A stretch of DNA of 64,000 bases from Dinoroseobacter sp049800775 (GTDB lineage Bacteria; Pseudomonadota; Alphaproteobacteria; Rhodobacterales; Rhodobacteraceae): positions 959,047-1,023,046 of the forward strand of contig NZ_JBNAFR010000001.1 in assembly GCF_049800775.1 (NCBI RefSeq). Direction: 5' to 3'. Positions 17,859-25,587 of this stretch are shown piece by piece. Position 1 is the first letter of the stretch. Each line of letters begins with the position of its first letter. A program made the position numbers and the translations under genes. A model generated the notes under the pieces. It was given only the letters and a program-made list of their open reading frames with translations. It was not told where the DNA came from and did not search any database.

Positions 17859-19798
17859 AACGGTCCGAGAAAGACAGCAAGTTCAGCGTGCGCACCATCA
17901 CTCGGCGGGGCCTGATCCTCGGCGGGTTGCAGACCGGTGTGCTGGGCGTGCTGGCCCTGCGGATGCGCGAGCTACAGGTCGAACAGGCCGAACAGTTTCA
18001 GTTTCTCGCCGAGGAAAACCGGATCAACATTCGCCTGCTACCCCCGGCACGGGGGCTGATCTATGATCGCAACGGGGTGCTCCTGGCCGGGAATGCCCCG
18101 AATTACCGGGTGGTGATCGTGCGCGAGGATGCGGGCGATGTGGACGCGGTACTCAAGACACTGACCGATATCGTCCCCCTGCCCGAAGAGGATCTTGTCC
18201 GCGCCCGCCGCGAGATGAGCCGCCGCTCGCCCTTTGTCCCGGTGACCATCGCGGACCGCCTGACATGGGAGCAGTTCTCGGAAATCGGGGTGAACGCCCC
18301 CGCCCTGCCCGGCATCACCACCGAGGTCGGTTTGAGCCGGGTCTATCCGCTGGATCAGGATTTCGCCCATTCCATCGGCTATGTAGGCCCGGTCAGCGAC
18401 TACGATCTGGAGCGCTTGCAGGATGATGACCCGCTGCTGCAGATCCCGCGGTTCCAGATCGGCAAGACCGGGGTCGAGGCCAAGCTCGAGCGGGACCTGC
18501 GCGGCTCCGCCGGAACGCGGCAGATCGAGGTCAATGCCGCGGGCCGCGTGATGCGCGAGCTGCGCCGGGATGCGGGCAATTCCGGCGCGAATGTGCAACT
18601 GACCCTCGATCATTCCTTGCAGAACTTCACCGAGGCCCGGTTGGCCGGGGAAAGCGCGGCGGTCGTCGTGCTCGACATGGCGGATGGCGATATCCGCGCC
18701 ATTGCCTCGGCGCCCAGCTTTGATCCCAACAAGTTCGTGCGCGGCATTTCGGGGCCCGACTACCGCGCCTTGCTGGAGGATGAATATCGCCCGCTCGCCG
18801 ACAAGACCGTGCAGGGCACCTATCCGCCGGGCTCGACCTTCAAGATGATCACGGCGCTGGCCGCGCTCGAGGCCGGACTGATCGACACCGAGGAGCGTGT
18901 CTGGTGCGGCGGCTATACCGAGCTTGGGCGGCGGCGCTTCCACTGCTGGAAGCGCGGCGGTCATGGCTGGATGAACATGGTCGACAGCCTGCGCGAGAGC
19001 TGTGACGTCTATTACTACGACATCGCCCAGCGCGTCGGGATCGAGAAGATCGCCGAGATGGCCCGCCGGTTCGGGCTGGGCCAGCGGTTCGATCTGCCGA
19101 TGTCGGCCGTGGCCGAGGGCCTGATCCCCGACAAGGCGTGGAAGAGCGCCAATCGCGGCGAGGACTGGCTGGTGGGCGATACGCTCAACGCCTGTATCGG
19201 GCAGGGCTTCGTGCTGACCTCGCCCCTACAACTGGCGGTGATGACCGCGCGGCTCGCCACAGGTCGCGAGATCATGCCCCGCCTCGTGCGCAAGGTCGAC
19301 AACACGCCCGTCCCCGTGGCCGAGGCTCCGTCTCTGGGCATCCGCCGGCGCTATCTGGAGGTGATCCAGCGCTCGATGTACGAGGTCAGCAATCTGCGCA
19401 AGGGCACCGCCTATGGAAGCCGCGTCACCGAGAAGGCATACCGCATCGCCGGCAAGACCGGCACCAGCCAGGTCCGCAACATCACCGCCGAAGAGCGCGC
19501 CCGCGGCGTGTTCCGCAATGCGGATCTGCCCTGGAACCGGCGCGACCATGCGCTGTTCGTGGGCTATGCGCCGTTTGATGCGCCGCGCTACGCGATCTCG
19601 GTCGTGGTGGAGCATGGCGGCGGTGGTTCCAAGGCTGCGGCCCCGATCGCCCGGGATGTCCTGTTGCAGGCGCTCTATGACGGGCTGCCGCCACTCAGCG
19701 CCTACCCGGCCCACCAGCACAACATGATCGAGGAACGTCAGCGCGCGCTGGAACTGCGTCCGCGTCTCGAGCCGACCGAAGGGCGCAGCCGCGCATGA
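17855..19798 (+). CDS. mrdA: Penicillin-binding protein 2 (elongasome transpeptidase)
   Basis: Class B PBP that cross-links peptidoglycan during lateral growth in complex with RodA. The protein has 647 residues: an N-terminal membrane anchor (about 25-43), a dimerisation/pedestal region, and a transpeptidase domain with the active-site serine in PPGSTFKMITAL, the S-x-N equivalent SCD in LRESCDVYYYD, and KTGT in IAGKTGTSQV. The C-terminal tail is rich in charged residues. ATGA overlaps couple it to mreD upstream and rodA downstream. Confidence 0.96.
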   Translation: MKRSEKDSKFSVRTITRRGLILGGLQTGVLGVLALRMRELQVEQAEQFQFLAEENRINIRLLPPARGLIYDRNGVLLAGNAPNYRVVIVREDAGDVDAVLKTLTDIVPLPEEDLVRARREMSRRSPFVPVTIADRLTWEQFSEIGVNAPALPGITTEVGLSRVYPLDQDFAHSIGYVGPVSDYDLERLQDDDPLLQIPRFQIGKTGVEAKLERDLRGSAGTRQIEVNAAGRVMRELRRDAGNSGANVQLTLDHSLQNFTEARLAGESAAVVVLDMADGDIRAIASAPSFDPNKFVRGISGPDYRALLEDEYRPLADKTVQGTYPPGSTFKMITALAALEAGLIDTEERVWCGGYTELGRRRFHCWKRGGHGWMNMVDSLRESCDVYYYDIAQRVGIEKIAEMARRFGLGQRFDLPMSAVAEGLIPDKAWKSANRGEDWLVGDTLNACIGQGFVLTSPLQLAVMTARLATGREIMPRLVRKVDNTPVPVAEAPSLGIRRRYLEVIQRSMYEVSNLRKGTAYGSRVTEKAYRIAGKTGTSQVRNITAEERARGVFRNADLPWNRRDHALFVGYAPFDAPRYAISVVVEHGGGGSKAAAPIARDVLLQALYDGLPPLSAYPAHQHNMIEERQRALELRPRLEPTEGRSRA

Positions 19799-20934
19799 GT
19801 TATCTTGAGTCCCAGGTTCAGCGCGTCCCCTCCGGCTTTGCCAAGGCTCTGCATCTCAACTGGGGCTTGATCCTGCTGCTGATCGCGGTCGCCTGCTTTG
19901 GCTTCCTGATGCTCTATTCGGTGGCGGGCGGGTCCATGACACCCTGGGTCGAGCCGCAGATGAAGCGCTTTGCCCTTGGCATGACGCTGATGTTCATCGT
20001 CGCTTTTGTGCCGATCTATGTCTGGCGCAACCTCTCGGTGCTGGCCTATCTCGTCTCGCTGGTCCTGCTTCTGGCGGTGGAGTTCTTCGGGGTCGTGGGC
20101 ATGGGCGCCCAGCGCTGGATCGATCTGGGCTTCATGCGGCTGCAGCCGTCCGAGCTGATGAAGGTGACCCTCATCATGTTGCTCGCGACCTATTACGACG
20201 TGCTCGACGTCAAGAAGACCTCGCGCCCGCTCTGGGTGATCCTGCCGCTGATCGCGATCATGGTGCCCGTGGCACTGGTGCTGAAACAGCCCGATCTGGG
20301 GACATCGATCCTGCTCATGGCGGGGGGCGGTGTGGTGATGTTCGCCGCCGGGGTGCATTGGCTCTATTTCGCGGTGGTGATCTGTGCCGGGGTCGGTCTC
20401 GTCACTGCGGTGATCTATTCACGCGGGACGGAGTGGCAGCTCCTGCAGGATTACCAGTACCGGCGCATCGACACCTTTCTGAACCCGGAAAACGACCCCC
20501 TTGGCGCGGGCTATCACATCACCCAGTCGAAGATCGCCCTGGGATCCGGCGGGTTCACCGGCAAGGGCTTCATGGAAGGCACCCAGAGCCGTCTGAACTT
20601 CCTGCCCGAGAAGCACACGGATTTCATTTTCACCACGCTGGCCGAGGAGTTCGGCTTTATCGGCGGGATCTCCCTGCTGGCGCTTTACGGGCTGATCATC
20701 GCGTTTTGCCTGGTCTCGGCCCTGCGCACCCGGGACCGGTTCTCGAGCCTGCTGATCATCGGCGTCGCGGCGACCTTCTTCTTCTTCTTCGCGGTCAACA
20801 TGGCCATGGTGATGGGGCTGGCCCCGGTGGTGGGCGTCCCGCTGCCGCTGGTCAGCTATGGCGGCTCGGCGATGCTGGTGCTGCTCGTTGCCTTCGGCCT
20901 TGTCCAGAGCGCCCATATCCATCGACCAAGGTAG
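19795..20934 (+). CDS. rodA: Rod shape-determining protein RodA (SEDS glycosyltransferase)
   Basis: SEDS-family peptidoglycan polymerase, partner of PBP2. The protein has 379 residues with about ten membrane segments. Signature stretches include LQPSELMKVTLIMLLA, LKQPDLGTSILLMAGG and the long extracellular loop with RRIDTFLNPENDPLGAGYH and QSKIALGSGG; the last region carries the catalytic aspartate area of SEDS proteins. VPLPLVSYGGSAML near the C-terminus is typical of RodA/FtsW. RodA rather than FtsW is indicated by the mre-mrdA context. Confidence 0.96.
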   Translation: MSYLESQVQRVPSGFAKALHLNWGLILLLIAVACFGFLMLYSVAGGSMTPWVEPQMKRFALGMTLMFIVAFVPIYVWRNLSVLAYLVSLVLLLAVEFFGVVGMGAQRWIDLGFMRLQPSELMKVTLIMLLATYYDVLDVKKTSRPLWVILPLIAIMVPVALVLKQPDLGTSILLMAGGGVVMFAAGVHWLYFAVVICAGVGLVTAVIYSRGTEWQLLQDYQYRRIDTFLNPENDPLGAGYHITQSKIALGSGGFTGKGFMEGTQSRLNFLPEKHTDFIFTTLAEEFGFIGGISLLALYGLIIAFCLVSALRTRDRFSSLLIIGVAATFFFFFAVNMAMVMGLAPVVGVPLPLVSYGGSAMLVLLVAFGLVQSAHIHRPR

Positions 20935-20941
20935 CCTGCCC

Positions 20942-21880
20942 ATGCCCCCTCGCATTCTCTTTGCCGCCCATGCGCAACGCTGGGCGCAGTATGAGGCCCC
21001 CTTGCGCGCCGCACTGGCCGAGGCCGGGATCGAGGCCCGGCTCGATTGCGATCTGAGCGATCCGGGCAGCGTGGATTACATCATCTTTGCCCCTGCAGGG
21101 GATGTTGAGGATTTCACGCCTTTCACCAACGCGCGGATGGTCCAGAACCTCTGGGCCGGGGTTGAGGGGGTGGTGGGCAACCCGACCCTGAACATTCCGC
21201 TGACCCGGATGGTCGATACCGGGCTGACCGAGGGAATGGTCGAATGGTGCACGGGCCATGTGCTGCGCCATCATCTGGGGATGGACCAGATGCTCGCGGC
21301 GCAGGACGGTATCTGGCGACATTTTGAGTTCATCCCGCCCCTCGCCCGGGATCGCCGGGTCACGGTGCTGGGGCTCGGGGCGCTGGGGGCGGCGGTCTGT
21401 GCCTCTCTGGTCGGGCTGAACTTTCAGGTGCGCGGCTGGTCCCGCCGGCCGAAATCCCTGCCCGGTGTCGAAAGCTTCCATGGCGACAACCTGCACGCCG
21501 CGCTGGAAGGGGCGGAGATCGTCATCCTCCTCTTGCCCTACACCCCGGCCACGGACGGGATCCTGACCACCGATGGCTTGGACCAACTGGCCGAGGGCGC
21601 CGTGGTGCTGAACCCCGGGCGCGGTGGGCTGATCGATGATGCTGCACTTCTGGCCGCGCTCGATCGCGGGCGGGTGGGGCACGCCACGCTCGACGTCTTC
21701 CGGACCGAGCCCCTGCCGCCCGAGCATCCCTATTGGTCCCATCCCAAGGTCACGGTCACCCCGCATATCGCCTCGGAAACCCGGCCCAGCACCGCAAGCC
21801 GTGTGGTGGTCGAGAATATTCGCCGCGCCGAAGCGGGGGAGCCGCTGCTCCATCTCGTGGACCGCAGCGCGGGGTATTGA
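20942..21880 (+). CDS. ghrA: Glyoxylate/hydroxypyruvate reductase A-type dehydrogenase
   Basis: A 312-residue member of the D-2-hydroxyacid dehydrogenase family, closest in layout to GhrA. It reduces glyoxylate or hydroxypyruvate with NAD(P)H. The nucleotide-binding glycine motif is VTVLGLGALGAAV, followed by arginines (GWSRRPKS) that favour NADPH. The catalytic arginine is in LNPGRGGLIDD, and the histidine and glutamate region is near HPKVTVTPHIASETRP. It lies 7 bases after rodA and may be cotranscribed, although its metabolic role is unrelated. Confidence 0.85.
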   Translation: MPPRILFAAHAQRWAQYEAPLRAALAEAGIEARLDCDLSDPGSVDYIIFAPAGDVEDFTPFTNARMVQNLWAGVEGVVGNPTLNIPLTRMVDTGLTEGMVEWCTGHVLRHHLGMDQMLAAQDGIWRHFEFIPPLARDRRVTVLGLGALGAAVCASLVGLNFQVRGWSRRPKSLPGVESFHGDNLHAALEGAEIVILLLPYTPATDGILTTDGLDQLAEGAVVLNPGRGGLIDDAALLAALDRGRVGHATLDVFRTEPLPPEHPYWSHPKVTVTPHIASETRPSTASRVVVENIRRAEAGEPLLHLVDRSAGY

Positions 21881-21884
21881 GCGT

Positions 21885-22670
21885 TTATTTCAGGCGTGGC
21901 GGGCGGTCGGGGTCCATGCCCGGCGCCGCGGGGCCGGTATAGCTCTCGGCCTCGGGCAAATCGAACCGCAGCCCGTGGCGCGCAAGGGCGCTGGCCACCG
22001 GGTCGCTGTCGCGCAGGAAGCCCACATCGAGCGCCCCTGCCTCGATCCCGGAGAAGACGAGCGCCTCGCGCGCGGCGGCCGCCAATGCAGGTTCCGCCCC
22101 CGGGACCGTCCCGAGGAAGCCCAGCAGGTGCCCCATGCGCCCGCCCTCGTAGCGCACGCCCGCGAGATAGGCTGTGCGCGCAAGCCCAGCGCTGGTTGCG
22201 AGCTTGGTGTCGAGCGCCGTCAGCACCGCCTCGGGCAGGCCCTTGGGGGGCAGGATCTCTTCGGGGGTGGCGGCGACCTCCTCGGGGTCTTCGGCAACGG
22301 TTTCGGCCAACCACGCTACAGCGGCCGGCGGCAAGAGCGTCGCCGAAGGCGCCACATCGAGATTGACCCCCAGCCCGAGCCCCTGATCCGCCAAAAGCTG
22401 CACCACCGTGCGCCCGGAGAGCCCCGCATATTCCGCAGCCCCCTCGGCGAACCGCGTCAGCCGATCCTCGCGGTCAAAGACCAGCACGTAGGTATCGTCC
22501 TCGACCGGAAAGAGTTGCGGCGCGACCTGATCGCCCTCCGCCTCCCCCGCGAGCAGCATGAACAGCTCCGCATCCGCCAGCCGCTCGTAAAATCGCAGCC
22601 GCGCCGCGTCATCTTCGGGGGCCGCCTCCATCGCCGCATGGGCATGGTCGAGCGGGCTGAGATCGGTCAT
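21885..22670 (-). CDS. SseB family protein
   Basis: A 261-residue cytoplasmic protein. The N-terminal half has the SseB pattern, with LADAELFMLLAGEAEGDQV, TYVLVFDREDRLTRFA and a conserved GVNLDVAPSATLLPPAAV. The C-terminal half has YLAGVRYEGGRMGHLLGFLG. SseB proteins are small alpha/beta proteins first named for sulfurtransferase-linked serine sensitivity; their true role is unclear. The start at 22670 overlaps the stop of the DNA glycosylase gene (ATGA), indicating a two-gene operon. It is convergent with ghrA. Confidence 0.75.
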   Translation of the reverse strand: MTDLSPLDHAHAAMEAAPEDDAARLRFYERLADAELFMLLAGEAEGDQVAPQLFPVEDDTYVLVFDREDRLTRFAEGAAEYAGLSGRTVVQLLADQGLGLGVNLDVAPSATLLPPAAVAWLAETVAEDPEEVAATPEEILPPKGLPEAVLTALDTKLATSAGLARTAYLAGVRYEGGRMGHLLGFLGTVPGAEPALAAAAREALVFSGIEAGALDVGFLRDSDPVASALARHGLRFDLPEAESYTGPAAPGMDPDRPPRLK

Positions 22671-23263
22671 GCAAGCACCTCGGCCAGACGGGTTCGCAGG
22701 GCGGGCAGGACCTCCGCCTCGAACCAGGGGTTTTTCCTGAGCCAAGCGGTATTGCGCCAGGACGGGTGCGGCAAGGGGAAAACCTCGGGCGCAAAGTCGC
22801 GCCAGTGTTGGACCGTCTTGGTCACGCCCGCCTTGCCTCGGTCGCCCAGATGCCATCGCTGGGCATAGGCACCGATCAGCAGGGTCAGGCGGATCTCGGG
22901 AAGCGACTCTAGCACCGGCGCGCGCCATGTCTTGGCGCAGATCTTGGGCGGGGGCAGGTCGGATTTCCTGGCGTCGTAGCCCGGAAAACAAAAGGCCATG
23001 GGCACGATCGCCACCTTGTTGCGGTCATAGAACAGGGTGTCGGACACCCCCATCCAGTCGCGCAACCGGTCGCCAGAGGGATCCGTGAAGGGTTTGCCCG
23101 ACAGATGCACCCGCATCCCCGGCGCCTGCCCCGCAATCAGAATGCGCGCCGCCGGGTCGAACCATGTCACAGGACGAGGGCTGTGCCCGGAGGCGGTTGC
23201 CGCAAAACGCTCGGCACAGAGGGTACAGCGGCGCAACTCCTCCGTCACTTGGGACACGGTCAT
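22667..23263 (-). CDS. Uracil-DNA glycosylase family protein
   Basis: A 198-residue uracil-DNA glycosylase superfamily enzyme. Motif A (ARILIAGQAPGMRVH) and motif B (PLPHPSWRN) are both present, and two cysteines near the N-terminus (RRCTLCAERF), with two more later, resemble the cluster ligands of family 4/5 enzymes. The GQAPG variant and the short length point to the uncharacterised branch often annotated only at family level. It is the first gene of a coupled pair with the SseB gene and is divergent from arsR. Confidence 0.85.
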   Translation of the reverse strand: MTVSQVTEELRRCTLCAERFAATASGHSPRPVTWFDPAARILIAGQAPGMRVHLSGKPFTDPSGDRLRDWMGVSDTLFYDRNKVAIVPMAFCFPGYDARKSDLPPPKICAKTWRAPVLESLPEIRLTLLIGAYAQRWHLGDRGKAGVTKTVQHWRDFAPEVFPLPHPSWRNTAWLRKNPWFEAEVLPALRTRLAEVLA

Positions 23264-23317
23264 ACCTTAGAATGCGGCAGGATGGCGTTTTCACCAAGGG
23301 GGTTGCTTTTTTCTACA

Positions 23318-23335
23318 TTTCTACAATTATAGAAA
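23318..23335 (+). promoter_or_regulatory. Palindromic candidate operator at the arsR start
   Basis: TTTCTACAATTATAGAAA has 6-bp perfect arms (TTTCTA/TAGAAA) around a 6-base centre and ends one base before the start codon of the ArsR gene. It is the A+T-richest stretch of the local sequence and overlaps plausible -10 elements, as expected for ArsR autoregulation. Confidence 0.55.
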
Positions 23336-23336
23336 T

Positions 23337-23699
23337 ATGGAAGCATCTGAGTCCCCGCCCCGCCTTGCCCCCACGCGCCTTGACGCCGCCGCGGCCTTTG
23401 CCGCGCTGGGTGCGCCCCAGCGGCTGGGCGTTCTCGAAGTGCTCGTGCGCGCGGGTCCCGAGGGCCTGCCGATCGGTGTGCTGGGAGAGCGCGCGGGCGT
23501 GACCGGCTCGACCCTGACCCACCATGTGAAAGCGCTCGTTCAGGCCCGGCTCGTGACGCAAACCCGTGAGGGGCGGATCATGCGCTGTACCGTGGCCTAT
23601 GGCCGGGTCGAGGCGCTTTCGGATTACCTTCTGGCGCAGTGCTGCGCGGACACCACCACAGGACATGACCATGGCCGAGACCTCGACACAGCCTCCTAA
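23337..23699 (+). CDS. ArsR/SmtB-family transcriptional regulator
   Basis: A 120-residue winged-helix repressor: FAALGAPQRLGVLEVLVRAG starts the HTH domain, the recognition helix is in ERAGVTGSTLTHHVKAL, and the wing follows (LVTQTREGRIMRCTVAY). The C-terminus has a Cys pair (AQCCADTT) and His residues (TTGHDHGRD), a plausible metal site. It overlaps the permease gene by about 35 bases, so regulator and transporter are coupled, and it probably senses the metal(loid) the permease exports. No standard ribosome site precedes the ATG, so the mRNA may be leaderless. Confidence 0.9.
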   Translation: MEASESPPRLAPTRLDAAAAFAALGAPQRLGVLEVLVRAGPEGLPIGVLGERAGVTGSTLTHHVKALVQARLVTQTREGRIMRCTVAYGRVEALSDYLLAQCCADTTTGHDHGRDLDTAS

Positions 23700-24723
23700 G
23701 CTACGCGCGCCCGCCCCGCGTCGCCGCCTGCCCCGCCCCGATCCGGCCCTGAGCCTGATCGCGCTGGCACTCCTGGCGCTTGCCCTGTTGGATCGCGCGG
23801 CCCTGAGACCCGTGATCGAGAACACGCTGGGCTCGTTCGGGCACACCTTGATCTTCATCCTCTTTGCCATTGGCAGCGTCGCCTATCTGCGGGCGACCGG
23901 GGCGACCACGCTGCTGGCCAAGGCTTTTCAGGGCAACGAGACACGCATGATCCTGATGGCCGCGGCCTTTGGCGGGCTTTCGCCCTTTTGCTCCTGCGAA
24001 GTGATCCCGTTTGTGGCCGCGCTGCTGGCGGTGGGCGCGCCCCTGAGCGCGGTCATGGCATTCTGGCTCGCGTCGCCGCTGATGGATCCGGCGATGTTCT
24101 TCATCACCTCCGGCGCCTTGGGGATCGAGTTTGCCCTGGGCAAGACCGTCGCCGCAATCGCCCTCGGCATGATGGGAGGCTTCTCGGTCAAACTGCTGGC
24201 GGGCACCGCGCTCTACGCGGACCCGTTGAAATCCGCGCCGAAGCTGAGCTGCTGCGGCAGTTGCGGCCCCGCAGAACTGGAGGGCAAGCCGGTCTGGAAA
24301 TTCTGGACCGAGGCGCCGCGGCGTCAGGAGTTTCGCGAGGTTGCGGTGCAGAACACGCTGTTTCTCGGGAAATGGCTGCTGCTGGCCTATGTGCTGGAAT
24401 CCCTGATGCTGCGCTACATTCCCTCGGAGATGATCGCAGGCGTGCTTGGCGGTGACGGCGTTGGCCCGATCCTGATCGCGAGCCTTGTGGGGGCGCCCGC
24501 CTATCTGAATGGTTATGCGGCCGTGCCGCTGGTGGCCGGACTGTTGGAGCAGGGCATGTCCCCCGGCGCTGCCATGTCCTTCGTCATTGCCGGCGGGGTG
24601 AGCTGCATCCCGGCGGCCGTGGCGGTCTGGGCCCTGGTCAAGCCCCGGGTCTTTGCCTCCTATCTCGGCTTCTCGGTCACGGGCGCCATTCTCGCCGGGC
24701 TCGTCTGGAACATGGTGGCTTAG
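23665..24723 (+). CDS. Permease of the ArsP/DUF318 family (metal or metalloid efflux)
   Basis: A 352-residue inner-membrane permease with about eight membrane segments. The family hallmark GLSPFCSCEVIPFVAALLA is present (FCSCEVIP), with GVSCIPAAVAVWAL in the second half. A cytoplasmic loop carries KLSCCGSCGPAE, a cysteine cluster suited to thiophilic metals. Family members export organoarsenicals or copper/zinc-type ions; which applies here is unknown. The start at 23665 (or 23671) lies inside the ArsR gene, which supports coordinate control by that regulator. Confidence 0.85.
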   Translation: MTMAETSTQPPKLRAPAPRRRLPRPDPALSLIALALLALALLDRAALRPVIENTLGSFGHTLIFILFAIGSVAYLRATGATTLLAKAFQGNETRMILMAAAFGGLSPFCSCEVIPFVAALLAVGAPLSAVMAFWLASPLMDPAMFFITSGALGIEFALGKTVAAIALGMMGGFSVKLLAGTALYADPLKSAPKLSCCGSCGPAELEGKPVWKFWTEAPRRQEFREVAVQNTLFLGKWLLLAYVLESLMLRYIPSEMIAGVLGGDGVGPILIASLVGAPAYLNGYAAVPLVAGLLEQGMSPGAAMSFVIAGGVSCIPAAVAVWALVKPRVFASYLGFSVTGAILAGLVWNMVA

Positions 24724-24737
24724 CGCACGCCCTCCCC

Positions 24738-24765
24738 GGGGGCAGACGCTCCGCCCCCTCTTTTT
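24738..24765 (+). terminator. Rho-independent terminator after the permease gene
   Basis: The arms GGGGGC and GCCCCC enclose a nine-base loop and are followed by TCTTTTT, 15 bases after the permease stop codon. Confidence 0.75.
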
Positions 24766-24927
24766 GCTGAAAACATCCCCGGATCGGCAGGCCGAACCGC
24801 CCTGTTGCGGCCGAGTTTGGCCGGGGCTGCGATATAGATGGCATTGAAGCTAAATTTCTGGAACATCTGGAACATTCATTAAACTGTTGCCGATATCGAT
24901 ACGACAAACCAGCGACGGAGCCCCCTC

Positions 24928-25587
24928 GTGATCGAATTCGATCAGGTCAGTAAGTCCTTTTGGACCGGAAAAAGCCGCAAGGTCATCCTCGACCAGGCGT
25001 CCTTTCGCGTCGATCTCGGGCGCTCCATGGGCATTCTCGCACAGAATGGGACCGGCAAGACCACGCTGATCAACATGATGGCGGGACTTGAGCAGCCTGA
25101 TGAGGGCACGGTCGTCCGCAAGAGCCGGATCTCCTTCCCATTGGGTTTCATGGGCGGCGTGACCGGCAAGCATTCCGGGCGGGAAAACGCACGCTACATC
25201 GCCACGCTCTATCATATGGATGCGGACTACGTCGAAGCCTTCTGCCGCTATCTCTCTGGGATCGAAGAATATTTCGACATGCCCGTGGGGACTTACAGCG
25301 CCGGGATGCGGTCGCGTTTCTGCTTTTCTCTGATGCTGGCGCTGGATTTCGACATCTACCTGATTGACGAGGGCATGCCCGCCTCCACGGATGTGGGGTT
25401 CAACAAGCGGGCCGCGGTTGTTCTGAAACAGCGGCTGGAGCGGGCGACGGTCGTGATCGTCTCTCACCAGGCCAGCACGCTGGAAAAATTCTGCCGGTCC
25501 GCAGCGGTGCTGCAAAACGGTAAACTTCACATGTTCGATACGCTCGAAGAGGCAAAGAGGCTCTATGACTACGAAGCCCACAGCTAA
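24928..25587 (+). CDS. kpsT: Capsule polysaccharide export ABC transporter ATP-binding protein (KpsT-like)
   Basis: A 219-residue ABC ATPase of the KpsT/Wzt short type that powers export of group 2-type capsular polysaccharide. Walker A is in LAQNGTGKTTLINMM, the signature-like loop in VGTYSAGMRSRFCFSL, Walker B in DIYLIDEGMPAS, and the H-loop in VVIVSHQAST. It starts with GTG at 24928, with GGAG upstream. The next gene overlaps its end. The membrane partner KpsM is not in this window and must be encoded elsewhere. Confidence 0.9.
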   Translation: MIEFDQVSKSFWTGKSRKVILDQASFRVDLGRSMGILAQNGTGKTTLINMMAGLEQPDEGTVVRKSRISFPLGFMGGVTGKHSGRENARYIATLYHMDADYVEAFCRYLSGIEEYFDMPVGTYSAGMRSRFCFSLMLALDFDIYLIDEGMPASTDVGFNKRAAVVLKQRLERATVVIVSHQASTLEKFCRSAAVLQNGKLHMFDTLEEAKRLYDYEAHS

